Positions 16,451-24,688 of a DNA stretch of 33,944 nt are shown piece after piece; the first letter of the stretch is position 1; each line of letters starts with the position of its first letter. Made by a program: the position numbers and the translations under genes. The DNA is from a bacterium (GTDB taxonomy: Bacteria > Myxococcota_A > UBA9160 > UBA6930). The stretch lies in assembly GCA_024228115.1 (NCBI GenBank), contig JAAETT010000694.1, positions 1 through 33,944 on the forward strand. Reading direction: 5' to 3'. The notes beneath the pieces were generated by a model that ran no database searches, was not told the DNA's origin, and saw only the letters and a program-made list of their open reading frames with translations.

Positions 16451-17635
16451 ATGTCACCTACCAACCCCGAAGCTACCCTTCCCGCGGCCATCACCGCCCC
16501 CCCCGGCAAGGACGAACTCGCCACGCGACTGGCTCAGGTCCAGCAACGGATGCGCGACGCCGGGCTCGATGTCTACGTGAGCTTCGACCCGGTCAACGTC
16601 TACTACCTGACCAACTTCGCCAACAACGTGCACGAGCGGCCTTTCCTCTTGCTGATCCCGCAGCAGGGCACACCCACGATCCTGGCTCCGCTTCTCGAGA
16701 CGAGCCACGTCCGGGCGCGGGCTCTCTGCGACCTGGAATACGCCACCTACTATGAGTTCCCCGCACCTGAAGGCGAGAACTGGTGGGACGTGTACGCACA
16801 GCTCATCGACGGCGGAGCACGTGTGGGCATCGAGCCGGCCATGCCGGTCGGGATCCTGGAGCGCACACCGGGGACGACGATCGTCAGCGACATCATCGAC
16901 GAGGTGCGCATCGTCAAGTCCGACTACGAGATCGGCCGCAACGTCCACGCATGCCAGGTAGTCGAGCTGGGCCACGAGAAGCTGCTCGAAGGCTCCCGCC
17001 CGGGCGCCATCGTGGGCGCTCTCTACGGAGCGGCGAGCGGAGCGATGATGGCGCGAATTCTCGCGGACATCCCGCGCGCCAACCTCATGGTGACGCGCAC
17101 GGTGGCCGCAGTCTGGCCGCCCTCCATCTCGGACGATCCGCATATCGTTCCAACCTTCGATACGCAGATCGAGGAAGCCGGGCCCCACGTCACCATCGCG
17201 GTCTGTCAGGTCGACGGCTACGGAGTCGAGCTGGAACGTACGTTCTTCCTCGGCAGCGTGCCGGAAGCTGCACGGGCCCCCTTCGATGCAATGTTCGAAG
17301 CCCGTGCACTCGCCTTCGAATTGGCGCGGCCAGGCACCGACATGGGCGCCATCGATACCGCCGTGCGCAAGCTCATCCATGATCGGGGTTACGGCGATCG
17401 CATCCTGCACCGCACCGGCCACGGCTTCGGAATCACCGGTCACGAGGCGCCCTACCTCGCTGAAGGCTACCAGCGCGATCTCGAACCGGGCATGCTGGTC
17501 AGCATCGAGCCGGGCATCTACATCCCGGGCCTCGGCGGCTTCCGTCACTCGGATACCGTGCTGATCACCGAGAGTGGTGCCCTGAGCCTGACCCACGCGC
17601 CTGAGACACTCGACGACCTGACGATTCCGCTGTAG
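16451..17635 (+). CDS. M24 peptidase-fold protein with altered metal site
   Basis: 394 aa creatinase/prolidase-fold protein, with an N-terminal creatinase-like domain (about 20-150) and a C-terminal pita-bread domain (about 165-390). HRTGHGFG holds metal-ligand His324 and SIEPG holds Glu353. The other ligands look changed: the first Asp of the DxG motif is absent (Ile249 region), the second aligns with Glu260 (ELERTF), and the last Glu of the RIED motif is Ser367 (RHSD). It may be a non-metallo C-N hydrolase like creatinase, or a relative of the DddP/DoeA groups, rather than a Xaa-Pro peptidase. The ATG at 16451 was chosen for AGGAAA seven bases upstream. It converges on the transporter gene. 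Confidence 0.8.
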   Translation: MSPTNPEATLPAAITAPPGKDELATRLAQVQQRMRDAGLDVYVSFDPVNVYYLTNFANNVHERPFLLLIPQQGTPTILAPLLETSHVRARALCDLEYATYYEFPAPEGENWWDVYAQLIDGGARVGIEPAMPVGILERTPGTTIVSDIIDEVRIVKSDYEIGRNVHACQVVELGHEKLLEGSRPGAIVGALYGAASGAMMARILADIPRANLMVTRTVAAVWPPSISDDPHIVPTFDTQIEEAGPHVTIAVCQVDGYGVELERTFFLGSVPEAARAPFDAMFEARALAFELARPGTDMGAIDTAVRKLIHDRGYGDRILHRTGHGFGITGHEAPYLAEGYQRDLEPGMLVSIEPGIYIPGLGGFRHSDTVLITESGALSLTHAPETLDDLTIPL

Positions 17636-17682
17636 TCGAGGGGAACCCGTGCGCCGCCAGGCCCCTCCGGAGCACGGCCTCG

Positions 17683-19071
17683 TCAATCGCTGAAGTCGAT
17701 GATGCCGATCCCTTTCAGGATGACCAGGAGAATCAGTACGGGCGTCACGAAGCGGATGAGGAAGGTCCAGCTCGATACGAGCAGGCCGCCATTCCCGGGA
17801 AGGGCCGAGAATCCGCTCTCGCGGTCCTGCTTCGAGAGCATCCATCCCGCAGCGACCGCAATCAGCAACCCGCCCAGGGGGAGGAGATACTTGGTGGTGA
17901 GGTTGTCCAACGTGTCGAGGACGGCCTGACCGCCACCCAGGGCTTCGGGAAGGAAGCCTGGCATGTTCAGACCGAAAGCCGAAGCGAGCCCGAGCAACCA
18001 GATCGCGAAGCCCATGCCAAGCGTGGCCCAAAGCCGCAGCACCCCGAATTCGTCGACCATGTAGGCGACCACGACCTCGAGCAATGAGATCGCGGAGGAA
18101 AGCGCCGCGAAGACGACGAGCAGGAAGAACGCCGTCGACACCAGCGCCCCGCCTGGCATTCCCACGAAGAGGCCGGGCAAGGTCGCGAAGAGCAGGCCCG
18201 GGCCCGCAGACGGCTCGAGATCGTTGCTGAAGACGACGGCAAAGATGACGGCTCCGGCCATCAAGGCGATGACCGTATCGAGCACGGCGACCCAGAAGCC
18301 ATCCCGCAGGACGTGGATCTCATCCTTCAGGTACGAGCCATAGGTGACCATGACTCCCATGCCGAGGGAGAGTGTGAAGAAGGCATGGCCGAGAGCCTCG
18401 AGTACCGCGTCGCCACTCAGCTTCGAGAAATCCGGTCTGAACAGGAAGATCAGGGACTCTCCCAGCCCACCGGTGAAGGCGACGTAGACCAACAAGATGC
18501 CGAGAATCCCGACGAGTGTCGGCATCAGGATCTTGCACGCTGCCTCGATGCCACCCTGGACACCCCGCGTGACGACGAAGATCGTGATCGCCATGAATAC
18601 GGTGTGCCAGATCGCGGCGAGGGGACCGTTCGCCACGAGGGCGCCGAAGGTCTCGCCGGCCCCTCCATTCAGCTCGAGCCCTCCGACAGAGAGCACAAAG
18701 AAATGCACGGCCCAGCCTGCCACCACGGCATAGAACGACAGGATGAGAAATCCGGTGAGCACCGCCATGGCTCCGGTGAGCCAGCTCAGCAGGGTCCCGG
18801 GCAGGCCGGCCTCTTTCGTGAGATCCCGCAAGGCTCCCAGGATGTCCTTGCCTCCTCGGCGTCCAATGATGAGTTCGGAATACATCAGAGGAAGGCCCAC
18901 CACGAGGATGCAGACCAGGTAGGTGAGGACGAAGGCACCGCCCCCGTACTCACCCGTGATGTACGGGAACTTCCAGATGTTGCCGAGGCCTACTGCGCTT
19001 CCGACGGCTGCCCACATGAAGCCGAGACGGCTGGCGAAGCCGCCGCGGGCGCTCTTGGACGATCCGTTCAT
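17683..19071 (-). CDS. Neurotransmitter:sodium symporter (NSS/SNF family)
   Basis: 462 aa inner-membrane Na+-coupled amino-acid or amine importer. The N-terminus has the family signature RLGFMWAAVGSAVGLGN then IWKFPY (TM1, about 15-41), and 11-12 hydrophobic segments follow, with the TM6 region near FTLSLGMGVMVTYGSY. Bacterial members such as LeuT carry amino acids; the substrate here is unknown. Its ATG overlaps the stop of the D-amino acid dehydrogenase-like gene (ATGA), with GGAGG upstream, so import and oxidation are probably co-expressed. Confidence 0.9.
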   Translation of the reverse strand: MNGSSKSARGGFASRLGFMWAAVGSAVGLGNIWKFPYITGEYGGGAFVLTYLVCILVVGLPLMYSELIIGRRGGKDILGALRDLTKEAGLPGTLLSWLTGAMAVLTGFLILSFYAVVAGWAVHFFVLSVGGLELNGGAGETFGALVANGPLAAIWHTVFMAITIFVVTRGVQGGIEAACKILMPTLVGILGILLVYVAFTGGLGESLIFLFRPDFSKLSGDAVLEALGHAFFTLSLGMGVMVTYGSYLKDEIHVLRDGFWVAVLDTVIALMAGAVIFAVVFSNDLEPSAGPGLLFATLPGLFVGMPGGALVSTAFFLLVVFAALSSAISLLEVVVAYMVDEFGVLRLWATLGMGFAIWLLGLASAFGLNMPGFLPEALGGGQAVLDTLDNLTTKYLLPLGGLLIAVAAGWMLSKQDRESGFSALPGNGGLLVSSWTFLIRFVTPVLILLVILKGIGIIDFSD

Positions 19072-20216
19072 CTCGGCCTCCAGGGGGTTCGGCTGCTCAA
19101 CCGTTCCGGCGATAGATCCTCTCGCGTCAACCCCAGCGCCTGCAGATCGGCTGGGAGAGACCCGTCTACGAGCAATCCGGCCGCCGCGCGGGCCGCGGCC
19201 GGAGACGTCATGATGCCGAAGCCGCCCTGGCCCGCGAGCCAGAAGAATCCCGGGCGCTCCGGGTCCATCCCGATCACCGGCGAGCGGTCGGCCACGAAGC
19301 TCCGCAAACCCGCCCAGCTCCGGCGGATGTGGTCCAACTGCAGAGTCGTCGCGCGTTGCACGCGATCCGCTGCGAGCGCCACGTCGAATTCGTCAGGCGA
19401 TGCATCGCAGGGTTCGGAAGGCGTTTCGTCGCATGGCGATGCAAGCAACTGGGCGCCCTCGGGCTTCAGATAGAATTCTTCGTCGGCATCGATCACCAGG
19501 GGCCAGGTGCGAATCTTGCTGCCCGCAGGCGGATCGAAGGTGATGGCCGTGCGCCGGAGCGGCCGCAGACCGATCGACCGAGCGCCGGCCAGGCGCCCCA
19601 TCTCGTCGCACCATGCTCCCGCAGCGTTGACGATGGCCGCTGCGCGCCAGGTCCGCCCCCCGGCATCGACCTCCCAGGCATCGCCAGCGGGCTCGATCCG
19701 TACGACATCCGCCTTCGTCGCCAGCTCACCGCCGCGGCGCCGGAAGCCGCGAAGGAACCCGTCGAGCAGGCCGGCAACGTCGATGTGCATGGCGCCCGGC
19801 TCCACCACCGCACCGGCCAGGTAGCCATCGCGCAGCACCGGACACAGCTCGCGCGCTGCGACGGGATCGACCTCCCGCAGCTCCGCGCCGGTCTCGAGCC
19901 CGTTGGCCAGAGCCCTGGCCAGACTGGCCCGCTGGTCGTCACGGCCGATCCAGAGGACCGGGTTCGGCGTCACCAGAGGGAAATCGACGAAGCCTTCGGG
20001 CGGCTGCTCCAAGAAGCCTCGCCCTGCCCGGGTGAGCCTGCCTACCGTGGCGCTCCCGTAGCTGGGTACCAGGAACGCAGCCGAGCGACCGGTCGTGTGG
20101 TGACCGGGAAGGGGCTCGCGCTCCAGCAACACCACGGAACCATGCTTCTGGAGTTCGTAGGCGGCCGAAGCACCAGCGATTCCGGCGCCGATGACGATGA
20201 AATCGTGATTGCTCAC
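19068..20216 (-). CDS. D-arginine dehydrogenase-like FAD oxidoreductase (DAO family)
   Basis: 382 aa flavoprotein with FAD motif GAGIAG (10-15), LEREPLPGHHTTGRSAA (31-47) and WAGLRSFVAD with the carboxylate-binding Arg. It follows Pseudomonas D-arginine dehydrogenase DauA almost without gaps, as I recall that sequence, keeping Tyr53 and the FYLKP block. It replaces His48 with Phe and Glu87, which binds the guanidinium, with Val. A non-basic D-amino acid or related amine is therefore more likely. Start is GTG at 20216, directly after the dipeptidase TAG stop. The product would be a 2-oxo acid plus ammonia, with electrons going to the respiratory chain. Confidence 0.85.
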   Translation of the reverse strand: MSNHDFIVIGAGIAGASAAYELQKHGSVVLLEREPLPGHHTTGRSAAFLVPSYGSATVGRLTRAGRGFLEQPPEGFVDFPLVTPNPVLWIGRDDQRASLARALANGLETGAELREVDPVAARELCPVLRDGYLAGAVVEPGAMHIDVAGLLDGFLRGFRRRGGELATKADVVRIEPAGDAWEVDAGGRTWRAAAIVNAAGAWCDEMGRLAGARSIGLRPLRRTAITFDPPAGSKIRTWPLVIDADEEFYLKPEGAQLLASPCDETPSEPCDASPDEFDVALAADRVQRATTLQLDHIRRSWAGLRSFVADRSPVIGMDPERPGFFWLAGQGGFGIMTSPAAARAAAGLLVDGSLPADLQALGLTREDLSPERLSSRTPWRPR

Positions 20217-21218
20217 CTACTTCCAGATCTCTCCACACACGCGAAGCCAGTTCTCGCCGAGAATGCCTCGGATGTCCTTCTCGCCGTATCCCCGGAGCAG
20301 CAACTCCTCGGTAATCCTCGGCGCTTCTTCGAGCTCGAGTTGCCTCATGTCGGTGTACCCACTGCCAGGAGGATACTTGTCGGGCAGCTTTGCAACGAAG
20401 GCTTCAAAGCTCGGAAGATCGTAGACATAGTCGAGCCCGAAGCCCACGTGGCTCGGCCCCACCAATTGCACCACGTGGTCGATGTGGTCCACGATGCGTG
20501 CGGGCGTCGCCCCTTCGCCACCCAGGAATCCGCTGAGACAGGTCATCCCGATCACGCCACCCTGCTCGGCACAGGCCACGATCTGGTCGTCCCATACACA
20601 ACGAGGGTGATCGCATAGCTCACGGACATTGGTATGCGAGATGATCGCAGGCGCCTGGGAAGTCTCGAAGGTCTCCATCGTGGTGCGGTAACCGGTATGG
20701 GCGCAATCGACGATCATGCCCACACGGTTCATCTCGCCAATCAGCGCTCGGCCGAACTCCGTCAGACCCGTGTCCTCTTCCACGTGGCAACCCACGCCAA
20801 CGCGGTTGGGCTCGTTGTAGGCCATGAGCGCGTGTCTCACGCCCAATCGGTAGAAGATTTCCACCCAATCCAGGTTGTCCTCGAAGGGTGCGGTTCCCTG
20901 AAAGTGGAAGCCCACCGCCAGCAGCCCCTGCTCGCGGGCTCGCGCGATGTCCGCCACGGATTCGACGAGCACGCATCGTTCCGCACGGTCCGCCACGAAG
21001 CGGCGGTAGTTGACGAGCTGCTGGGCTGCGGCGCGCAGGTCCATCCCGTCGATAGCAAGGGTGATCGATACGAAATCGAAGCCCGCCCCGGCGATCCGGT
21101 CGAAGAGGTTCTCCCTACGCTCGGCACTCCCGGGAGTGATGATGGGCTGGGTCATATCCAAGACAAGCGCATCTGCATGCAACTCCGCCGCCTCAGCAGA
21201 GATTCCCCAATCGTTCAT
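20217..21218 (-). CDS. M19 membrane-dipeptidase-family protein with altered metal site
   Basis: 333 aa TIM-barrel protein of the renal dipeptidase (M19) family. Kept metal-site residues are His174 (VDCAHTG), His195 (ISHTN) and Asp263 (GFGLDY). The N-terminal HxD pair of the usual DGHND motif is replaced (DMTQP, 21-25), and the bridging Glu of the EG motif is Gln107 (HFQGT). So at most one metal is likely, and the reaction may differ from classical dipeptide hydrolysis. The ATG at 21218 was chosen; the 12 extra residues upstream look unrelated. No signal peptide, so cytosolic. Its TAG is followed at once by the GTG of the D-amino acid dehydrogenase-like gene. Confidence 0.83.
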   Translation of the reverse strand: MNDWGISAEAAELHADALVLDMTQPIITPGSAERRENLFDRIAGAGFDFVSITLAIDGMDLRAAAQQLVNYRRFVADRAERCVLVESVADIARAREQGLLAVGFHFQGTAPFEDNLDWVEIFYRLGVRHALMAYNEPNRVGVGCHVEEDTGLTEFGRALIGEMNRVGMIVDCAHTGYRTTMETFETSQAPAIISHTNVRELCDHPRCVWDDQIVACAEQGGVIGMTCLSGFLGGEGATPARIVDHIDHVVQLVGPSHVGFGLDYVYDLPSFEAFVAKLPDKYPPGSGYTDMRQLELEEAPRITEELLLRGYGEKDIRGILGENWLRVCGEIWK

Positions 21219-21274
21219 CACCACACCTCGAAGCCCCCAGGAAGAACAGACCATACCTGCGGACGCCGCAGATT

Positions 21275-22060
21275 TCAGGGGACCCGTTCCGGCGCTGGTC
21301 GAGTCCCGTCACGCACATATTTCGATTTCAGGCCCAACGCGGGACGTTCGACCAGGATGTAGGCCAGCCAGGCGACCCCATATGAAATGGCCAGTGTGGC
21401 AGCAAACAGGCCTTCCGGATCGACGATTCGAGATGCCAGGATCAGCATCACGGGAAGGTGAAAGAGGTACTTGCTGTAGCTGAGCAAGCCCGCCAGACGC
21501 ACGAACCGCAACGCGAGAATGCGTCCGACCAGTCCCTTCGGGCGCGACACTACGTCGATCGTCAACAGACTGAAGAGGGTCAGCCACAGTTCGGGTTGCG
21601 CCCAGCCGTTGAGTGAGAACCCCGCACCCAAGCCAGGGAACAGGGGACGCCAGAAATCCACGACCATGGCGTTCGAACTCATGACGAGGAATCCGCCAAC
21701 GAACAGAGAACCCGCGGTGAGCACGACACCAGCGGGCTTGCTCCTGACCAGCGACCGAATCCGTGGCTCGTGGCTCAGTTGGCCGACCAGGACGCCGCCG
21801 AGAAAGAACCAGAAATAGAACTCCCTGGTCTCGCCAACCATCATGTCGATGAGATGCTGCTGCCGCGCGAGGTACGCCGCGACGAGGAGGGCGAACGTGA
21901 CGCCGATGCGCGCCACGCGTCCCGGTGTGAGAGCCAGGGCCCCCGCTGTAGCCGAAGATTCCGCCGTTGTTCGCCAGGGCAGGCGATGCAACCATGGCTG
22001 CAGCGAGAGTCCATCGAAGCTATCGGGTGAACATCCACACACTCTAACCTGGTAGCGCAT
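21275..22060 (-). CDS. Acyltransferase-3 (OafA-like) family protein, N-terminally truncated
   Basis: Up to 261 aa with about six hydrophobic segments. The C-terminal half matches acyltransferase family 3: LLSYSKYLFHLPVML resembles the family's YSLYLWHLPV block and YILVERPAL the YRLIEKP end. The N-terminal half, with the catalytic His and the usual RxxR/FFxLSGF blocks (full proteins are about 350-400 aa), is missing. The roughly 45 residues before GRVARIG look like non-coding translation. No frame on this strand up to the glutamate dehydrogenase gene supplies it. No ribosome site precedes the ATG at 22060. Probably a decayed remnant. An intact protein would acylate cell-surface sugars. Confidence 0.5.
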   Translation of the reverse strand: MRYQVRVCGCSPDSFDGLSLQPWLHRLPWRTTAESSATAGALALTPGRVARIGVTFALLVAAYLARQQHLIDMMVGETREFYFWFFLGGVLVGQLSHEPRIRSLVRSKPAGVVLTAGSLFVGGFLVMSSNAMVVDFWRPLFPGLGAGFSLNGWAQPELWLTLFSLLTIDVVSRPKGLVGRILALRFVRLAGLLSYSKYLFHLPVMLILASRIVDPEGLFAATLAISYGVAWLAYILVERPALGLKSKYVRDGTRPAPERVP

Positions 22061-22400
22061 CGATCGGGCGGATCTTCATTGCCTAGCGCCGCCCAGAGTT
22101 CCGGCCCCAAAACATCGAAACCCCAGTTCCAACCTCCTACGGGAACCCCGGCCTCACGAACACGCATCTTCGCGAGGATCTCCCCGAGATTGCGACGCTT
22201 CGATTCGCCGGACCTCGTTCACTGGAAGCTGGAATCGAGTTGGAATCGCCGACCCGGCTCGCGGAGCCATGAGGCGCGAGGACGCGACTACGGTAATTTG
22301 CCCCGAAGCGGAGCCGCGAAGGTGTCCTCCGCTTGCGATAGCGCGGCACGCCCCGTGCAAGACAGATCCCGTGAACACCAACCGGTGAAGGAACGCAGCC
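22061..22400. other. 340-base region upstream of glutamate dehydrogenase
   Basis: No gene is supported. It must hold the glutamate dehydrogenase promoter, but I could not place convincing -35/-10 boxes. It contains a short direct repeat TGGAATCG (22230-22237 and 22241-22248, 11-base period) and a small hairpin GCACG-CCC-CGTGC (22346-22358) 42 bases before the start codon. Neither is strong. Confidence 0.4.
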
Positions 22401-23777
22401 ATGTCGGAGCCGCACGAGATTCCCGAGGCAACGGACGAAGACCTGAACCCGTACCACATGGCCCGGGCCCAGTTCGATCAGGCCTCCGGGTATCTCCCGC
22501 ACTTGAAGACCGGGCTGATCGAGTTCTTCAAGCGACCCCGCCGCACGGTCACCGTAGAGTTCCCTGTGCTCACGGAGGACGGCGACGTGCAGATGTTCAC
22601 CGGGCATCGTGTGCTGCACAGTCGCGTCCGCGGGCCCGGAAAAGGCGGCGTCCGGTACCACCCCGAGGTCACTGCGGACGAGGTGCGCGCGCTGGCTTCA
22701 TGGATGACCTGGAAGTGCGCGGTAGCGGATGTTCCCTTCGGCGGGGCCAAGGGCGGCGTTGCCTGCAACCCGAAGGAGTTGGACGAAGCGGACCTTCGGC
22801 GCATCACGCGGCGGTACATCTCGGAACTGGGCGACTGCATCGGTCCACAGACCGATATTCCGGCGCCGGACGTGAACACCAGCGCCCAGACCATGGCCTG
22901 GGTCTACGACACGTACGAGGCACTCCATCCGGGAGCGAACAACCTGCCGGTGGTCACGGGCAAACCCCTGGATCTGGGTGGCTCGCAAGGCCGCGAGGAG
23001 GCAACGGGCCGAGGCATCCTCTACGCCACCCAGAGCGCCCTCGACGGCTGCATCCTCCCAGGCCGCAGTTCGCTCGCCGGCGCTGACGTCGTCGTCCAGG
23101 GTTGGGGCAACGTCGGCACCCACGTGGTCGATCTCTTCCGGGAGGAAGGCGCGCGGATCATCGCCGTGAGCGATTCGCAAGGCGGCATCCTGAACAAGGA
23201 GGGCCTGGATCCGGAGGCCGTTCGAGAGCACCGCCGCGAGGTCGGCAGCGTCGTCGGACTGGCCGGTACGACCACCATCACGAACAAACAACTGCTCGAA
23301 CTCCCGTGCGACATCCTCGTACCGGCGGCACTTGGCGGACAGATCCGTCGGGACAACGCACCCCGGGTCGCCGCGAAGCTGGTGGTCGAAGGCGCGAACG
23401 GGCCGACGACCCCCGAAGCAGACCAGATCCTCGCGGAGCGGGGAATCCACGTACTGCCCGACATCCTGGCCAACGCCGGCGGTGTCGTGGTCAGCTATTT
23501 CGAATGGGTCCAGAACACCGAGAACAAGCAGTGGGATCTGGAGGAGGTGCAACAGAAGCTGCACCTACGCATGACCCGCGCCACCCGTGACGTGCTGGCC
23601 AGCCAGGCGGAGCTGCAACAACGCCTGCCAGCCATCCGCGAGGCCCTCGAGGAGACCCGCGCCAAGCATCCGGTTCCAGAAGTTCCGGAGGGCGAAGTGA
23701 CGTTGCGCTCGGCAGCCTACGTGCTTGCCATCGAGCGGGTCGCCAGCGTGGCGCTGGCGCGAGGCATCTGGCCGTAG
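22401..23777 (+). CDS. gdhA: Glu/Leu/Phe/Val dehydrogenase, probable glutamate dehydrogenase
   Basis: 458 aa NAD(P)-dependent amino-acid dehydrogenase interconverting L-glutamate and 2-oxoglutarate plus ammonia. Substrate-binding lysines are in GPGKGGVR (Lys81) and WMTWK (Lys105); the catalytic Lys117 is in PFGGAKGGV. The dinucleotide domain has GSQGREEATGRG, GWGNVG and NAGGVVVSYFEW. Length and motif order fit a hexameric GDH. The ATG at 22401 follows GAAGGAACG. It could assimilate or release ammonia linked to the D-amino acid oxidation genes just to the left, though it is transcribed away from them. Cofactor preference is not settled. Confidence 0.9.
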   Translation: MSEPHEIPEATDEDLNPYHMARAQFDQASGYLPHLKTGLIEFFKRPRRTVTVEFPVLTEDGDVQMFTGHRVLHSRVRGPGKGGVRYHPEVTADEVRALASWMTWKCAVADVPFGGAKGGVACNPKELDEADLRRITRRYISELGDCIGPQTDIPAPDVNTSAQTMAWVYDTYEALHPGANNLPVVTGKPLDLGGSQGREEATGRGILYATQSALDGCILPGRSSLAGADVVVQGWGNVGTHVVDLFREEGARIIAVSDSQGGILNKEGLDPEAVREHRREVGSVVGLAGTTTITNKQLLELPCDILVPAALGGQIRRDNAPRVAAKLVVEGANGPTTPEADQILAERGIHVLPDILANAGGVVVSYFEWVQNTENKQWDLEEVQQKLHLRMTRATRDVLASQAELQQRLPAIREALEETRAKHPVPEVPEGEVTLRSAAYVLAIERVASVALARGIWP

Positions 23778-23817
23778 AGCCTCGACTCGAGAGCCTGAAC
23801 GGCAATGCGTCCATCTC

Positions 23818-23844
23818 GGGCGCGGGCTCATCACGCCCACGCCC
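23818..23844. terminator. Hairpin between convergent genes
   Basis: GGGCGCGGGC, 7-base loop, GCCCACGCCC: a 10-base stem with one imperfect pair (C-A in a rightward transcript, U-G in a leftward one). It lies 41 bases after the glutamate dehydrogenase stop, between it and the convergent hemolysin III gene. There is no U-tract, so a bidirectional structure of moderate terminator strength is the best guess. Confidence 0.4.
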
Positions 23845-23936
23845 GACGTCGATGGCATCGGCGTTGTCAGTCTTCCTTGATTCGACGTTGTCTCAGGTGT
23901 TCCTGACCGGCGGCGGACCTGATCATGGACCGCTCC

Positions 23937-24575
23937 CTAGGCAGCGCAACGCCAGACGGCCACGGCATGACAGCCACTGCCCGCCAGTACGAACAAATGC
24001 CAGATGAAGTGCCCATAGCGCAGGCGAGTCGCTGCGTAGAAGCCCACCCCAGCGGTGTAGGCGAGCCCGCCGGCCACCAGCCAGAAGAGGTCATCAGCCG
24101 GCATCCGGTCTGTGAGTGGCTTGATGGCGAGCAGGACGAGCCACCCCATCGCCAGATAGAGACCGGTCGACCAGACCGGGTGGACACGGATACCCGTCGT
24201 CTTCCACACGACGCCCGCCAATGCGAGGGTCCAGACCGCACCAAGCAGAGCCCAGCCCAGGTCCCCGCGAAGCACGCCCAGGGTAAACGGTGTGTAGCTG
24301 CCGGCGATGAACAGGTAGATCGCGGAGTGGTCGATGACACGGAAGACACGCTTGGCCGGGCCGGCGGGCAATGCGTGATAGAGGGTCGAGGCCAGGTAGA
24401 GTAGGATCATCGTGATGGCGAACACGAACGCGCCCACCACCTCTGCCATCTCACCCCGCTCCAACGCGGAAGCCGTCAGGATCGGCAGGGCCAGGACGGC
24501 CGCTACGAGTCCCAGGCCGTGGCTGATGCTATTGGCGATCTCTTCGCCCAGGGTCGATCGTTGTCGGATATTCAT
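23937..24575 (-). CDS. Hemolysin III family (PAQR-like) membrane protein
   Basis: 212 aa protein with seven hydrophobic segments, of the HlyIII/YqfA/PAQR group. Conserved family residues are SISHGLG near the N-terminus, STLYHALP, IDHSAIYLFIAGSYTPF, and HFIWHLFVLAGSGCHAVAV at the C-terminus; the Ser/His/Asp set forms a zinc-hydrolase-like site in this superfamily. Two in-frame ATGs exist (24581 and 24575). I chose 24575 because GAGGGG sits six bases before it and touches the first one. Despite the name, haemolysis is not established for most members. Confidence 0.85.
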   Translation of the reverse strand: MNIRQRSTLGEEIANSISHGLGLVAAVLALPILTASALERGEMAEVVGAFVFAITMILLYLASTLYHALPAGPAKRVFRVIDHSAIYLFIAGSYTPFTLGVLRGDLGWALLGAVWTLALAGVVWKTTGIRVHPVWSTGLYLAMGWLVLLAIKPLTDRMPADDLFWLVAGGLAYTAGVGFYAATRLRYGHFIWHLFVLAGSGCHAVAVWRCAA

Positions 24576-24688
24576 GTTCATCCCCTCAGCAAGGAGTATG
24601 CCGGATGAGAGACCACCAGCACCCTCCTCTCACTGCCTACCGAAGCGCCGAGCCTTCACCTGCAGTCGTTCTACTGCGTTCCGCGCGG

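Noticed and set aside
22230-22248. Direct repeat TGGAATCG upstream of glutamate dehydrogenase
   Set aside because: Only two 8-base copies with no promoter placed nearby; may be chance.
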